Below, piece by piece: positions 1 through 6,859 of a stretch of 64,000 nucleotides of DNA. The notes under the pieces are model-generated. The model saw nothing but the letters and a program-made list of their open reading frames with translations. It was not told where the DNA came from and did not search any database. Position 1 is the first letter of the stretch, and each line of letters opens with the position of its first letter. Both the position numbers and the translations under genes were made by a program. The stretch is from M3007 sp031425035 (GTDB taxonomy: Bacteria > Bacteroidota > Bacteroidia > Chitinophagales > Saprospiraceae), in the NCBI GenBank assembly GCA_031425035.1, contig JANPIN010000061.1, positions 1 to 64,000 on the forward strand. The letters are read 5' to 3'.

Positions 1-60
1 CATTGTGCGGGCGTTGAGTGGGTGGTTGGGGTGTGGGCTAAAAAAGCGTTCCAAGGGCAG

Positions 61-73
61 GGGGGGGGGCGGG
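61..73. repeat. poly-G tract
   Basis: A run of nine G, one C and three G next to the window edge. It is a simple homopolymer tract in the gap downstream of the first gene. No gene is supported between position 1 and the stop of that gene at 376. Confidence 0.6.
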
Positions 74-124
74 TTTTTGGGGTTTGGTAAAAGTCATACC
101 CTGCAGGGAACTCGGCATTCAGCT

Positions 125-300
125 GCGCGCTCTCCTCCCCCGGCCTGCGGCCACCCCCTCCAAAGGGGGATACGCTGCGAGCCTGGTTTTAGTAGGTAAG
201 CGATGCCAAGGTCAGTTGGTAGCATTGCTTATGTTCTGTTGTTAAGCCAGGCTCGCAGCGTATCCCCTTTTGGAGGGGGGCAGGGGGGAGGTAAGCGCGC
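125..300. repeat. large imperfect inverted repeat, word family A
   Basis: The left arm (about 125-190) and right arm (about 242-300) are reverse complements. They share a core reading GGGATACGCTGCGAGCCTGG, preceded in each arm by CCCCTCCAAA and a C-rich stretch. The roughly 50-nt centre is itself weakly palindromic (AAGCGATGCC against the complement of GGTAGCATTGCTT). The element lies just 3' of the minus-strand gene at 376-1053, so it could fold in that transcript and act as a terminator or 3' stabiliser. It has no T-run of a classic intrinsic terminator. A MITE-like origin is possible, but no target duplication was identified. Confidence 0.8.
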
Positions 301-375
301 AGATGTATTCCAAGTTACCTATAAGGTAAAACTTAGTGCCGTTTTTCAGGGAGGTAGCAACCATCCCACATCCAT

Positions 376-1053
376 TCATACCACCTCCTCTTTCCCCCGT
401 TTCCCCGCGCCCCGAGGCCGCAGCCGCACCGTTCTCCGCGCGCCTTGATACTTCATATAAAACCCGGTCTCCTGCAGTTGCAGGAACAGGCGGTCCAGCA
501 TCTGGATCAGCCGGTCGCCCTGCTGAAAAAGCGCCTGGATGTTTTCCGTCGCTACAAGGCGTTGTACGATGCTGGTGCGGGCAGATTCCATACGGTCGTT
601 GAAGGCGGCGAACAGCGTTTGCAGTTCGCTCAGGTCTGCCGTCCGGATGCCATAGTCGGTGAGGGCGTCGGCCAGGGGGATGACAGTGGCGAGCAGCTGC
701 GCGGTTTTGGCCTGGACCAGGTGCTTCCGGTAATACATCCACTCGGATAAGGGCGCTTTGAGCGCTTCGACCAGACGCAGGTCCGCTACGGACAGGGCAT
801 ACGAACGTGTGGCCTGCGCGATCACGTGGGCTTTCTGCACCAGCTGTTTGCGGCTGAGTTCTTTATCCTGGGTGGCGCCGGTGATGGGCCGGCCCTGCTG
901 GCGGGAGCAATCCTGTATTTGTTGTATACAGGACTGAAAATCAGTGAACGCCCGGACGGCAGCGGGAATGCCCTGCCAGTCGGCTGCCTGTAAGCGACAG
1001 GCGTGCTCGACGGCCAGGTACATGTTTAACTTGTTGTACTGACGGTAATTCAT
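376..1053 (-). CDS. conserved Bacteroidota protein of unknown function
   Basis: A 225-residue soluble protein without signal peptide or membrane segment. It is mostly helical, with many Gln/Leu/Ala heptad-like stretches. From memory the layout matches a widespread Bacteroidota hypothetical family: an N-terminal N-M-Y motif, a central GATQDKELSRKQL segment, then A-T-R-S-Y-A, then D-Y-G-I-x-x-A-D-L near residue 133, then a C-terminal F-Q-Q-G-D-x-L-I segment. No function is known to me. The start is ATG at 1053; the basic C-terminal tail (RPRGAGKRGK) may be lineage specific. It is flanked by a 21-bp repeat array upstream and a large inverted repeat downstream. That arrangement is the main clue to its role. 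Confidence 0.75.
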   Translation of the reverse strand: MNYRQYNKLNMYLAVEHACRLQAADWQGIPAAVRAFTDFQSCIQQIQDCSRQQGRPITGATQDKELSRKQLVQKAHVIAQATRSYALSVADLRLVEALKAPLSEWMYYRKHLVQAKTAQLLATVIPLADALTDYGIRTADLSELQTLFAAFNDRMESARTSIVQRLVATENIQALFQQGDRLIQMLDRLFLQLQETGFYMKYQGARRTVRLRPRGAGKRGKEEVV

Positions 1054-1129
1054 AGGTCTAGGATTGGAAACTGGGTGAGCCAGGAAGTTTATAAGGACGT
1101 GTTCGGTGGTTTATGCGCTGAAACTGCAG

Positions 1130-1596
1130 GCATGAGTCCGTACAGGTGCCCGGTAACAGGATGTTATGTACCGGTAATTCGCTGCCTGTATCCGGAAAAA
1201 TAATTGTGCAAACCGGAAATAGTCTGCTGCTCCCCGGGGAATGGATAGCGAGGCCTGGAAAATGGCTGTCTGCAAGTTGTCTGCAAATGGGTAGCTCCAT
1301 ATATCAGATGACGCTGCCCGGAAAATCATTCGCTGGAAATGATAAACCGGGCGCTTTATCCGGAAAGCAGCTGTCACAATCTGGAAAGTAACTGTCAACA
1401 TCCGGAAAGCCGGTGGTTAAATATTTAAATGAAGACGTGCTTCCCGAAAAGTGGCTGTTACCAGCCGATACGCCATTGACCGAACCTGATAGGCAGTGTA
1501 CACCTCCGCATACATCGTGCAGGACGGTGCAAACTCCCTAATACCGCCGGCATGCATCTGTAGAAGACAGGAATAAGTCGTGCGCGGTGAATGATA
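1130..1596. repeat. degenerate 21-bp tandem array (heptad period)
   Basis: A conserved word of the form C-C/T-G-G-A-A recurs in strict 21-bp register: matches begin at 1150, 1171, 1192, 1213, 1234, 1255, 1318, 1360, 1381, 1402, 1444, 1465 and (weakly) 1486. Because 21 nt is seven codons, the array reads as heptapeptides on both strands. On the minus strand an aromatic residue (F/Y, usually followed by R/Q) appears every seventh residue from about 1596 down to 1130, giving roughly 22 heptads. That frame is broken once, by a TAA at 1417-1419. On the plus strand it reads as P/S/T-G-K/N heptads, broken by TAA at 1389-1391. It could be a decayed repeat protein or a non-coding array that is merely codon-periodic. 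It lies directly upstream of the gene at 376-1053. Confidence 0.8.
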
Positions 1597-1605
1597 TCCG
1601 CTCAT
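1417..1605 (-). pseudogene. possible heptad-repeat ORF, interrupted
   Basis: An internal ATG at 1605 follows a GGAGGAGCAACC ribosome-binding-like stretch and opens a frame of about 62 codons. The frame enters the 21-bp array with Tyr/Phe every seven residues and stops at 1417. The same frame continues through the array to about 1111 after that single stop. Read together it looks like one longer heptad-repeat protein with a nonsense mutation, or non-coding repeat DNA that happens to stay open. No family is recognised. The Cys-containing stretch FAPSCTMYA faintly recalls YidD, but the rest does not fit. Confidence 0.3.
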
Positions 1606-1972
1606 TGGTTGCTCCTCCCTCCATTTAACCACAGTAAAATGAATCGTGTTCCGGGCTAATGATCTGCGCGTACGGGCATATGTTGTTGGTGGGTAAAGAA
1701 CCCGGGTGATAACGGAAGAATGCCCGTTCTACTAACTTATTACATCCATACGCGCCATCGAATGCGCAAGTAATCAGGCGTTTATCTCCACTTGACCAGG
1801 TTTTGCCCCATTTCGATGCCCGTTTCCCCCATGCCAAACCGGCAGCCGGCGGGGTAAGGTTTTTTTGGCTGTGGGTGATGATTGCGGGGCAGTTCTGTGG
1901 AATTGCCTTCGATCATTTTTGGGGTACCCGCAAGGGGTACCCCGACGACGTAAACCTTCTAAAACAAACACT
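1606..1972. other. gap without a supported gene
   Basis: About 370 bp between the 21-bp array and the alcohol dehydrogenase. The frames found here start at TTG or lack family resemblance and are not called. The only clear structure is the hairpin at 1921-1943 just before the dehydrogenase start. Confidence 0.5.
1921..1943. promoter_or_regulatory. 9-bp perfect hairpin upstream of alcohol dehydrogenase
   Basis: GGGGTACCC and GGGTACCCC flank the loop GCAAG, about 30 nt before the ATG at 1973. There is no T-run, so it is more likely an operator or an mRNA leader hairpin than a terminator. Its function is inferred from position only. Confidence 0.5.
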
Positions 1973-3127
1973 ATGCTGGCAATGAACTACCGCGGACCCT
2001 ACCGCGTCCGGCTGGACCGTAACAAGCCGGAACCAGAAATCCTGCACCCGCAGGACGCCATCGTCCGGGTTACCCGCTCCTGTATTTGCGGTTCCGATTT
2101 ACACCTCTACCACGGCCTGGTGCCCGACACCCGGGTGGGTACGACTTTCGGCCACGAATTTATCGGGGTGGTGGAAGAACTCGGCCCGGATGTCCATAAC
2201 CTAAAGGTGGGCGACCAGGTGATGGTACCTTTTAACATTGCCTGCGGGGCCTGTCCGTTCTGTAAACAGCAACTATTCGGCAATTGCCACGAATCAAACA
2301 CCATGGCAACAGCGGTGGGCGGTATTTTTGGCTATTCGCACACGGCCGGCGGTTACGATGGCGGTCAGGCGGAGTACGTGCGCGTACCCTATGCCGACGT
2401 TGGTCCGGTGGTCATTCCTGCCAACATGGACCCCGATGACGCCGTGCTGCTGACCGACGTCGTGCCTACCGGCTACCAGGCCGCAGAAATGGGCGGTATT
2501 AAACCTGGCGATACAGTGGTGGTTTTCGGCGCCGGCCCGATCGGCATCATGGCCGCTAAATGCGCCTGGCTCTTTGGCGCCGGCCGCGTGATCGTCATCG
2601 ATCACTATGAATATCGCCTGGAATTCGTGCGCCAATACGCGCAATGCGAAGCCTATAACTTCCGGGAAATGCGCGACCCGGTGCTGACCATCAAGAAAAT
2701 GACCGGCTGGCTGGGCGCCGATGTCTGCATCGATGCCGTTGGTTGCGAAGCGGCCGGTTCCGCGCTGCAAACGATTACCGGTCGTAAACTGATGCTGCAG
2801 GCCGGTTCTGCTACGGCCCTGCACTGGGCGGTTAACTCGGTGAAAAAAGGGGGCATTGTTTCCGTCGTCGGCGTATACGGCCCGACGGATAACCTGGTGC
2901 CTATGGGCAACATCCTCAACAAGGGACTTACCCTGCGCGCCAACCAGGCCTCGGTTAAACGCCTGCTGCCCAAACTCATCGAACACGTGCAGGCCGGCCG
3001 CCTCAATCCAAAAGGGATCATTACGCATCGGGTGCCGCTGGAAGAGGTCAGCGAGGCCTACCACATCTTCTCGTCCAAGCTGGATAACTGTATTAAAACC
3101 GTGCTCATTCCATCTGCCCGCGCTTAA
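1973..3127 (+). CDS. zinc-dependent alcohol dehydrogenase (formaldehyde/threonine dehydrogenase-like)
   Basis: Medium-chain dehydrogenase/reductase of 384 residues, predicted to oxidise an alcohol or glutathione/formaldehyde-type adduct with NAD(P)+ in the cytoplasm. Catalytic zinc ligands are C39 (in CICGSD) and the H61-E62 pair in FGHEF. The structural zinc loop has C91, C94, C97 and C105. A Rossmann glycine motif (VVFGAGPIGIMAA) follows near residue 185. The start is placed at ATG 1973 because the family begins M-x-A-M-x-Y-R-G; an upstream in-frame start at 1865 would add 36 residues of non-homologous sequence that cover the leader hairpin. The substrate cannot be read from sequence. The next gene starts 12 nt downstream, so the two are probably cotranscribed. 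Confidence 0.9.
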   Translation: MLAMNYRGPYRVRLDRNKPEPEILHPQDAIVRVTRSCICGSDLHLYHGLVPDTRVGTTFGHEFIGVVEELGPDVHNLKVGDQVMVPFNIACGACPFCKQQLFGNCHESNTMATAVGGIFGYSHTAGGYDGGQAEYVRVPYADVGPVVIPANMDPDDAVLLTDVVPTGYQAAEMGGIKPGDTVVVFGAGPIGIMAAKCAWLFGAGRVIVIDHYEYRLEFVRQYAQCEAYNFREMRDPVLTIKKMTGWLGADVCIDAVGCEAAGSALQTITGRKLMLQAGSATALHWAVNSVKKGGIVSVVGVYGPTDNLVPMGNILNKGLTLRANQASVKRLLPKLIEHVQAGRLNPKGIITHRVPLEEVSEAYHIFSSKLDNCIKTVLIPSARA

Positions 3128-3139
3128 AACAACTGAACC

Positions 3140-3664
3140 ATGGAAAATAAACATGCTCCCTATGCGGAGATCAAAGGCTGGGGGGTCGACGCCGATCCAC
3201 GGAACGAACCGACCTACCCCATGAAACATTACACGGGCGACGACCATAAACGTCTGCACTACGACCGGCCAACCCAGCAGGAAGGCGATATAGAACTGCT
3301 GATGTCGATCGAGCGTCCGTCCCGCAGCGCCGTTTTCGGCACCTCCGTCCCGCCGTCCGGACTAAGCGGCGCTATTCGCCGGCTGGCTTTCAAATTCTCC
3401 GAATCCGAATACGGGCACTGGTTACCCTTGCTGCTGGCCGACCGGATCAATGTGGTGGAAGGCATTATCCAGGATATTAGTCACGGAAAGCTGCCCAACC
3501 TGATCGAGGAACTGGGCCTGCGGGGCGAATGGACTTATAACCGCAAAGGACTGGCCAAAAGGGTAGCCATTACGACAGCGGTGACAGCGGGTACCATCGC
3601 GCTGCTGATGTGGAGGAGTTCCAGTAAAAAGAAGAATAAAGGGTGGCGGAAGTGGTTGCGCTAG
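3140..3664 (+). CDS. small membrane-tethered protein of unknown function
   Basis: 174 residues with a hydrophilic, charged N-terminal two thirds and one predicted transmembrane helix near residues 143-160 (AITTAVTAGTIALLMW). The helix is followed by a very basic tail (SSSKKKNKGWRKWLR), which suggests an N-out or C-in tail anchor by the positive-inside rule. It lies 12 nt after the alcohol dehydrogenase on the same strand and is probably its operon partner. I do not recognise a named domain. Confidence 0.75.
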   Translation: MENKHAPYAEIKGWGVDADPRNEPTYPMKHYTGDDHKRLHYDRPTQQEGDIELLMSIERPSRSAVFGTSVPPSGLSGAIRRLAFKFSESEYGHWLPLLLADRINVVEGIIQDISHGKLPNLIEELGLRGEWTYNRKGLAKRVAITTAVTAGTIALLMWRSSSKKKNKGWRKWLR

Positions 3665-3671
3665 CTGGATG

Positions 3672-3835
3672 AAGGTGTCTCATAAGTCTGGTTTAGAGGG
3701 GTTTAGAAAGTTTAGACGGGTTTAGAGTCCGAGTGCAGTGCATTGATTATCAATGACGTACCTTTTTTTCTAAACCCCTCTAAACCCCTCTAAACTCCTC
3801 TAAACCCCTCTAAACTGTACTTATGAGACAGCCTC
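3672..3835. repeat. palindromic word array, family B (TCTAAACCCC)
   Basis: The left arm (about 3673-3726) starts GTGTCTCATAAGT and runs into GGTTTAGAGGGGTTTAG words. The right arm (about 3769-3833) holds five copies of a 10-bp unit CTAAACCCCT and ends ACTTATGAGACAGCC. The arms are complementary over most of their length with a loop of about 42 nt. It fills the space between two convergent genes (stops at 3664 and 3834), where a bidirectional terminator would be expected. The unit period of about 10 bp makes the arms slippage-prone. Confidence 0.85.
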
Positions 3836-4340
3836 ACTCCTTACTTCCTTCCAGCCGGCAGAGGGGTGTCCAGCTATCGCCGTCTTCGGAAATTTCCCAA
3901 TACTCTACATACCGGCGGCCATCGGCACTGAACTCGATGGTGGCGCGTTCGCTCGTGCCATTTATTTTCCAGATGCCTAACTCCTGATGGAGCTTATAGG
4001 TCCGGCAGTAACCGAGGTTATCGTAGTTGGAGGAGGAAAATAAATGGCTGGCCGTATCGTAGCAAATAACGCCCATACCCAGGTGACTACCATCGCCAAA
4101 CCGGCGTTCCCAGCGACTGAGCAGGAAGAAATTGCCGGAAAACCATTCATATACCTGTTCACCGGTTACCGGCAAGTCGGCGCCAATGGGAGCTCCGATC
4201 AGGTTTTGGCCTTCCAAATGCCACCGGCCAACAAAGATTTTTAAGTGTTGCAGGTCCGGCGCGGGACTCAATATTTGGTGGGGATTGCTTTGATGCGGTA
4301 TTTCGGACGTTTCCATGTGTTTGCTTAATAGGTTGGACAT
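3834..4340 (-). CDS. lipocalin-like / DUF1579-type protein
   Basis: About 168 residues from ATG 4340. An alternative GTG at 4385 would overlap the upstream stop and add 15 residues. The sequence has the alternating strand pattern and key words (FVGRWHLEGQN, GEQVYEWFSGNFFLLSRWERRFG, MGVICYDTASHLFSSSNYDN) of small beta-barrel proteins in the DUF1579/heme-binding-like group. There is no signal peptide, so a cytoplasmic location is likely. It directly follows the GH30 gene on the same strand and is probably translated from the same mRNA. Ligand and role are unknown. Confidence 0.7.
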   Translation of the reverse strand: MSNLLSKHMETSEIPHQSNPHQILSPAPDLQHLKIFVGRWHLEGQNLIGAPIGADLPVTGEQVYEWFSGNFFLLSRWERRFGDGSHLGMGVICYDTASHLFSSSNYDNLGYCRTYKLHQELGIWKINGTSERATIEFSADGRRYVEYWEISEDGDSWTPLCRLEGSKE

Positions 4341-4381
4341 CACCTGCTCATTGTTTTTAAAAAAGCCTGCCACACCCGTCC

Positions 4382-5788
4382 TCACCAGACATAGGTGCCT
4401 ACCGCCCCTGCCGCCAGACTATCCAAGATCCATTGTTCGCCGGTATGCACTTGAAAAGTCATAAACGCTTCACTATCATTGAGTACGATAAGCGCCGTTT
4501 TGCCGTCAGGCCTGCGAAAAGCGACGTTGGACAGGTGTTCCGGCTCCGTGCTCGCCAGCCGGACGGAACCGGGCGGAACGCCTTTAGCAGCCTGCGCGAT
4601 GATGTAGTAACTAACGTTTCGGGTCACTTTGGAACCGTCGATGGTCAGCGCGCCCAGGCACTGCGTACAGCCGCCGGGCGTATGTGGTCCGAAGGAAGGA
4701 TCGTTGGCCAGATTCCATTCGAGGGCGATGCGGCTCCAGTTGCGCAGCGTGCCGATGACCACATTTTTCGCGTGCCAGCGTAAATCTCCGTCGAACTGGC
4801 CCTCGGAACTGGTCCATTGTTCGGTAAAATAGAGGGCCTGATCGGGGTAAGCCGTATGCACCTGCGACAACGCCGCCACGTCGCCGCCATACAGGTGAAA
4901 AGCCGTGCCATCAATGAATTTGCGGGCCGCCGGGTCTTGGAGTACCTCCAGCGGATATTCCGGGTGATCGCAGTTATGGTCCCAAATAATGATTCTGGTC
5001 TTGATGCCCGCCGCCTGAAACGACGGTCCCAGGTGGTTTTTGATAAAATCCGCCTGTTCCAGCGCCGACATCAGCAAGCTGGGGTTGTTGCCGCCGTGCT
5101 GGGGTTCATTTTGAATAGTGACCGCCGTAATGGCTATGTCCAGCCGCTGCATGGCTTGCAGGTATTTGATGAAATAGCGGGCATAAACGCCGTAAAATTC
5201 CGGTTTCAACTGGCCGCCCTTGCTCGCGGTATTGGTTTTCATCCACACCGGCGGACTCCAGGGCGAGGCCATGAGTTGTATACGCGGATTTATGGCCAGT
5301 ATTTCCTTTAATACAGGAATTAAATGCAAGGTATCGGCGGCTAAACTGAAATGCTGCAAGTCCGGATCGGTTGCTCCGGCCGGCAGATCGTCATAACTAA
5401 ATACCTCGGCATCCAGGTCGGAAGCCCCCATCGAAAGTCGCAGGTAACTCAACCCGATGGCTTTAGGGCCGCTGCCAAATAGCTCCTGCAACAGAGCAGC
5501 CCGGTCTTTGGCGGCCATCCGGTACAGCAAATAGGCACTGCCGCCGGTCAGGGTGAAGCCAAAACCGTCGATGGTCTGGAATTTCTGAACGGCATCGATT
5601 TCAATAGTGGGCAGCTTATTATCCGGATGGGTGATGAACGGCAGGAGCCGGCTTTCCAGTAAATGCTGGCGATCGCCGGTGGTGAACCAGACCTGCACCG
5701 GAAAAGTAGTCGCCATACCGGGCGCCTGATTTTTAGGCAGGGAGTGGCAGGAGAAAAAGAGCGCAAGCAGCGGGAGATATTTATACAT
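4382..5788 (-). CDS. glycoside hydrolase family 30 (glucosylceramidase-like), lipoprotein
   Basis: 468 residues. A short hydrophobic leader ends in a Cys at residue 14 (LALFFSC), so it is probably lipid-anchored. The body is a GH30 TIM barrel plus beta domain: IDGFGFTLTGGSA near residue 75, YLRLSMGASD, ASPWSPPVWMK, the acid/base Glu228 in QNEPQ, and the nucleophile Glu323 in FTEQW. The C-terminal beta part (PDGKTALIVLNDS) is the usual side domain. GH30 enzymes are retaining beta-glycosidases; beta-1,6- or beta-1,3-glucan or glucosylceramide-type substrates are all possible. The start is ATG 5788; a TTG two codons upstream is less likely. It forms an apparent three-gene minus-strand operon with its neighbours. 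Confidence 0.92.
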   Translation of the reverse strand: MYKYLPLLALFFSCHSLPKNQAPGMATTFPVQVWFTTGDRQHLLESRLLPFITHPDNKLPTIEIDAVQKFQTIDGFGFTLTGGSAYLLYRMAAKDRAALLQELFGSGPKAIGLSYLRLSMGASDLDAEVFSYDDLPAGATDPDLQHFSLAADTLHLIPVLKEILAINPRIQLMASPWSPPVWMKTNTASKGGQLKPEFYGVYARYFIKYLQAMQRLDIAITAVTIQNEPQHGGNNPSLLMSALEQADFIKNHLGPSFQAAGIKTRIIIWDHNCDHPEYPLEVLQDPAARKFIDGTAFHLYGGDVAALSQVHTAYPDQALYFTEQWTSSEGQFDGDLRWHAKNVVIGTLRNWSRIALEWNLANDPSFGPHTPGGCTQCLGALTIDGSKVTRNVSYYIIAQAAKGVPPGSVRLASTEPEHLSNVAFRRPDGKTALIVLNDSEAFMTFQVHTGEQWILDSLAAGAVGTYVW

Positions 5789-5821
5789 GGACAAAAAAAC
5801 GGATAATTCCGTTTATCTGCC

Positions 5822-6568
5822 TTATTCCGGCAGTAAATCCCAGCCATAACCACTTACCTGAAAAAAACTGCCCCGGGTTGCCCAGCGCACCAGACCGTGG
5901 TCGGGCGAATAAGCGAATAAAAACCGGTTGCCATCGGAAGCGGTCTGGCGGCCGTCCCAGATAATATTCAGGTGGTCGAAGGCTTGGCCCCAGTGCGTGA
6001 AGTTTGCTACATAAGCCGGTACATAACTACTGCTGAAGTCGCTGGGCAAGGTTGTTTGCCAGCCCACGAAAGTCGTCTGCGGACTGGTGATGGGCGTCAG
6101 GGGTAAGGCCTGGTCGGGCGTCACAAAAATGCGGCTGGCCACACTCCAGAACACGTTGGGATTTATAATGTACAGCGAGTCGTTTTCAACCCGCAGGTGA
6201 TAAGTCAGCACGGAATCGCCGTAAAGCACTGGATTCACCATGCTGTCGTAGGAAACGGAGCCCCGGGTCATGAATTCGCGGATGAGATAGCCCTGCGCAT
6301 CCTGTCCGGCCACGGCCACTACCAGCGTATCCGGCCGGTAATCGATGAGCGTAGTGGTGTCATTCGTGTTGGGTATAGCAAAAAACAAATAACGACTGCG
6401 CTGGCCGATCTGCATATTATTGAACTGGATCTGGCCAAGATTCGGCAGCGTATCCGTGGGGTCGATATGCGGCAGGGGATCTGGTTTTATAGAAGGTTCT
6501 TTACAGTTTGGGCCGCAGGCAGTGAGGAAAAGCATTAACAGTAGCGCGGATAAAAGGACGGTTTTCAT
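5822..6568 (-). CDS. hypothetical lipoprotein
   Basis: 248 residues with a textbook type II signal peptide ending in LFLTAC (Cys18). A Pro-rich linker precedes a probable beta-rich extracytoplasmic domain. No catalytic motif is seen. It is the first gene of the minus-strand group with the GH30 enzyme, 33 nt upstream of the GH30 ATG. It may therefore be a surface glycan-binding or accessory lipoprotein for that enzyme, but this is inference from context only. Confidence 0.7.
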   Translation of the reverse strand: MKTVLLSALLLMLFLTACGPNCKEPSIKPDPLPHIDPTDTLPNLGQIQFNNMQIGQRSRYLFFAIPNTNDTTTLIDYRPDTLVVAVAGQDAQGYLIREFMTRGSVSYDSMVNPVLYGDSVLTYHLRVENDSLYIINPNVFWSVASRIFVTPDQALPLTPITSPQTTFVGWQTTLPSDFSSSYVPAYVANFTHWGQAFDHLNIIWDGRQTASDGNRFLFAYSPDHGLVRWATRGSFFQVSGYGWDLLPE

Positions 6569-6859
6569 AGAAGCGATGGTTTGTAAAAAGGTATGCAGCA
6601 GGTTAATCGTAATGCTATGACGAAAACTTCACGGCCGGGGTTGGGTGTGGAGGCAATAGTAAACCGAATGACCATCTTATTGGGGGCGAGTTACCGGTCG
6701 GAGGTGGTAAAGCGGGTTTTCGGCTAGTGTACTCTTGGTTATTCAGATTAAAGTGCCTGCCCGGCCCGTACGATCATTTTCCGTTATTTACCCTTTCATA
6801 ATCCAGACAATTGGCGCCGAAATGCAGCAGTCCCCTTACTTTCACCAGTAAAAACGGCA
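6569..6859. other. divergent intergenic region, no gene
   Basis: About 290 bp between the divergent lipoprotein gene and the T9SS protein. It must hold promoters for both directions. No clear consensus element, repeat or RNA gene is seen. Confidence 0.4.

Noticed and set aside
1417..1605. YidD homologue
   Set aside because: Only a short P-S-C-x-x-Y-A resemblance; heptad periodicity of the 21-bp array explains the rest.
1625..1837. Minus-strand 70-residue frame upstream of the 21-bp array
   Set aside because: Starts at TTG, no family resemblance and no conserved motif.
2294..3259. Minus-strand 321-residue frame over the alcohol dehydrogenase
   Set aside because: High-GC antisense shadow of a gene with complete zinc and Rossmann motifs.
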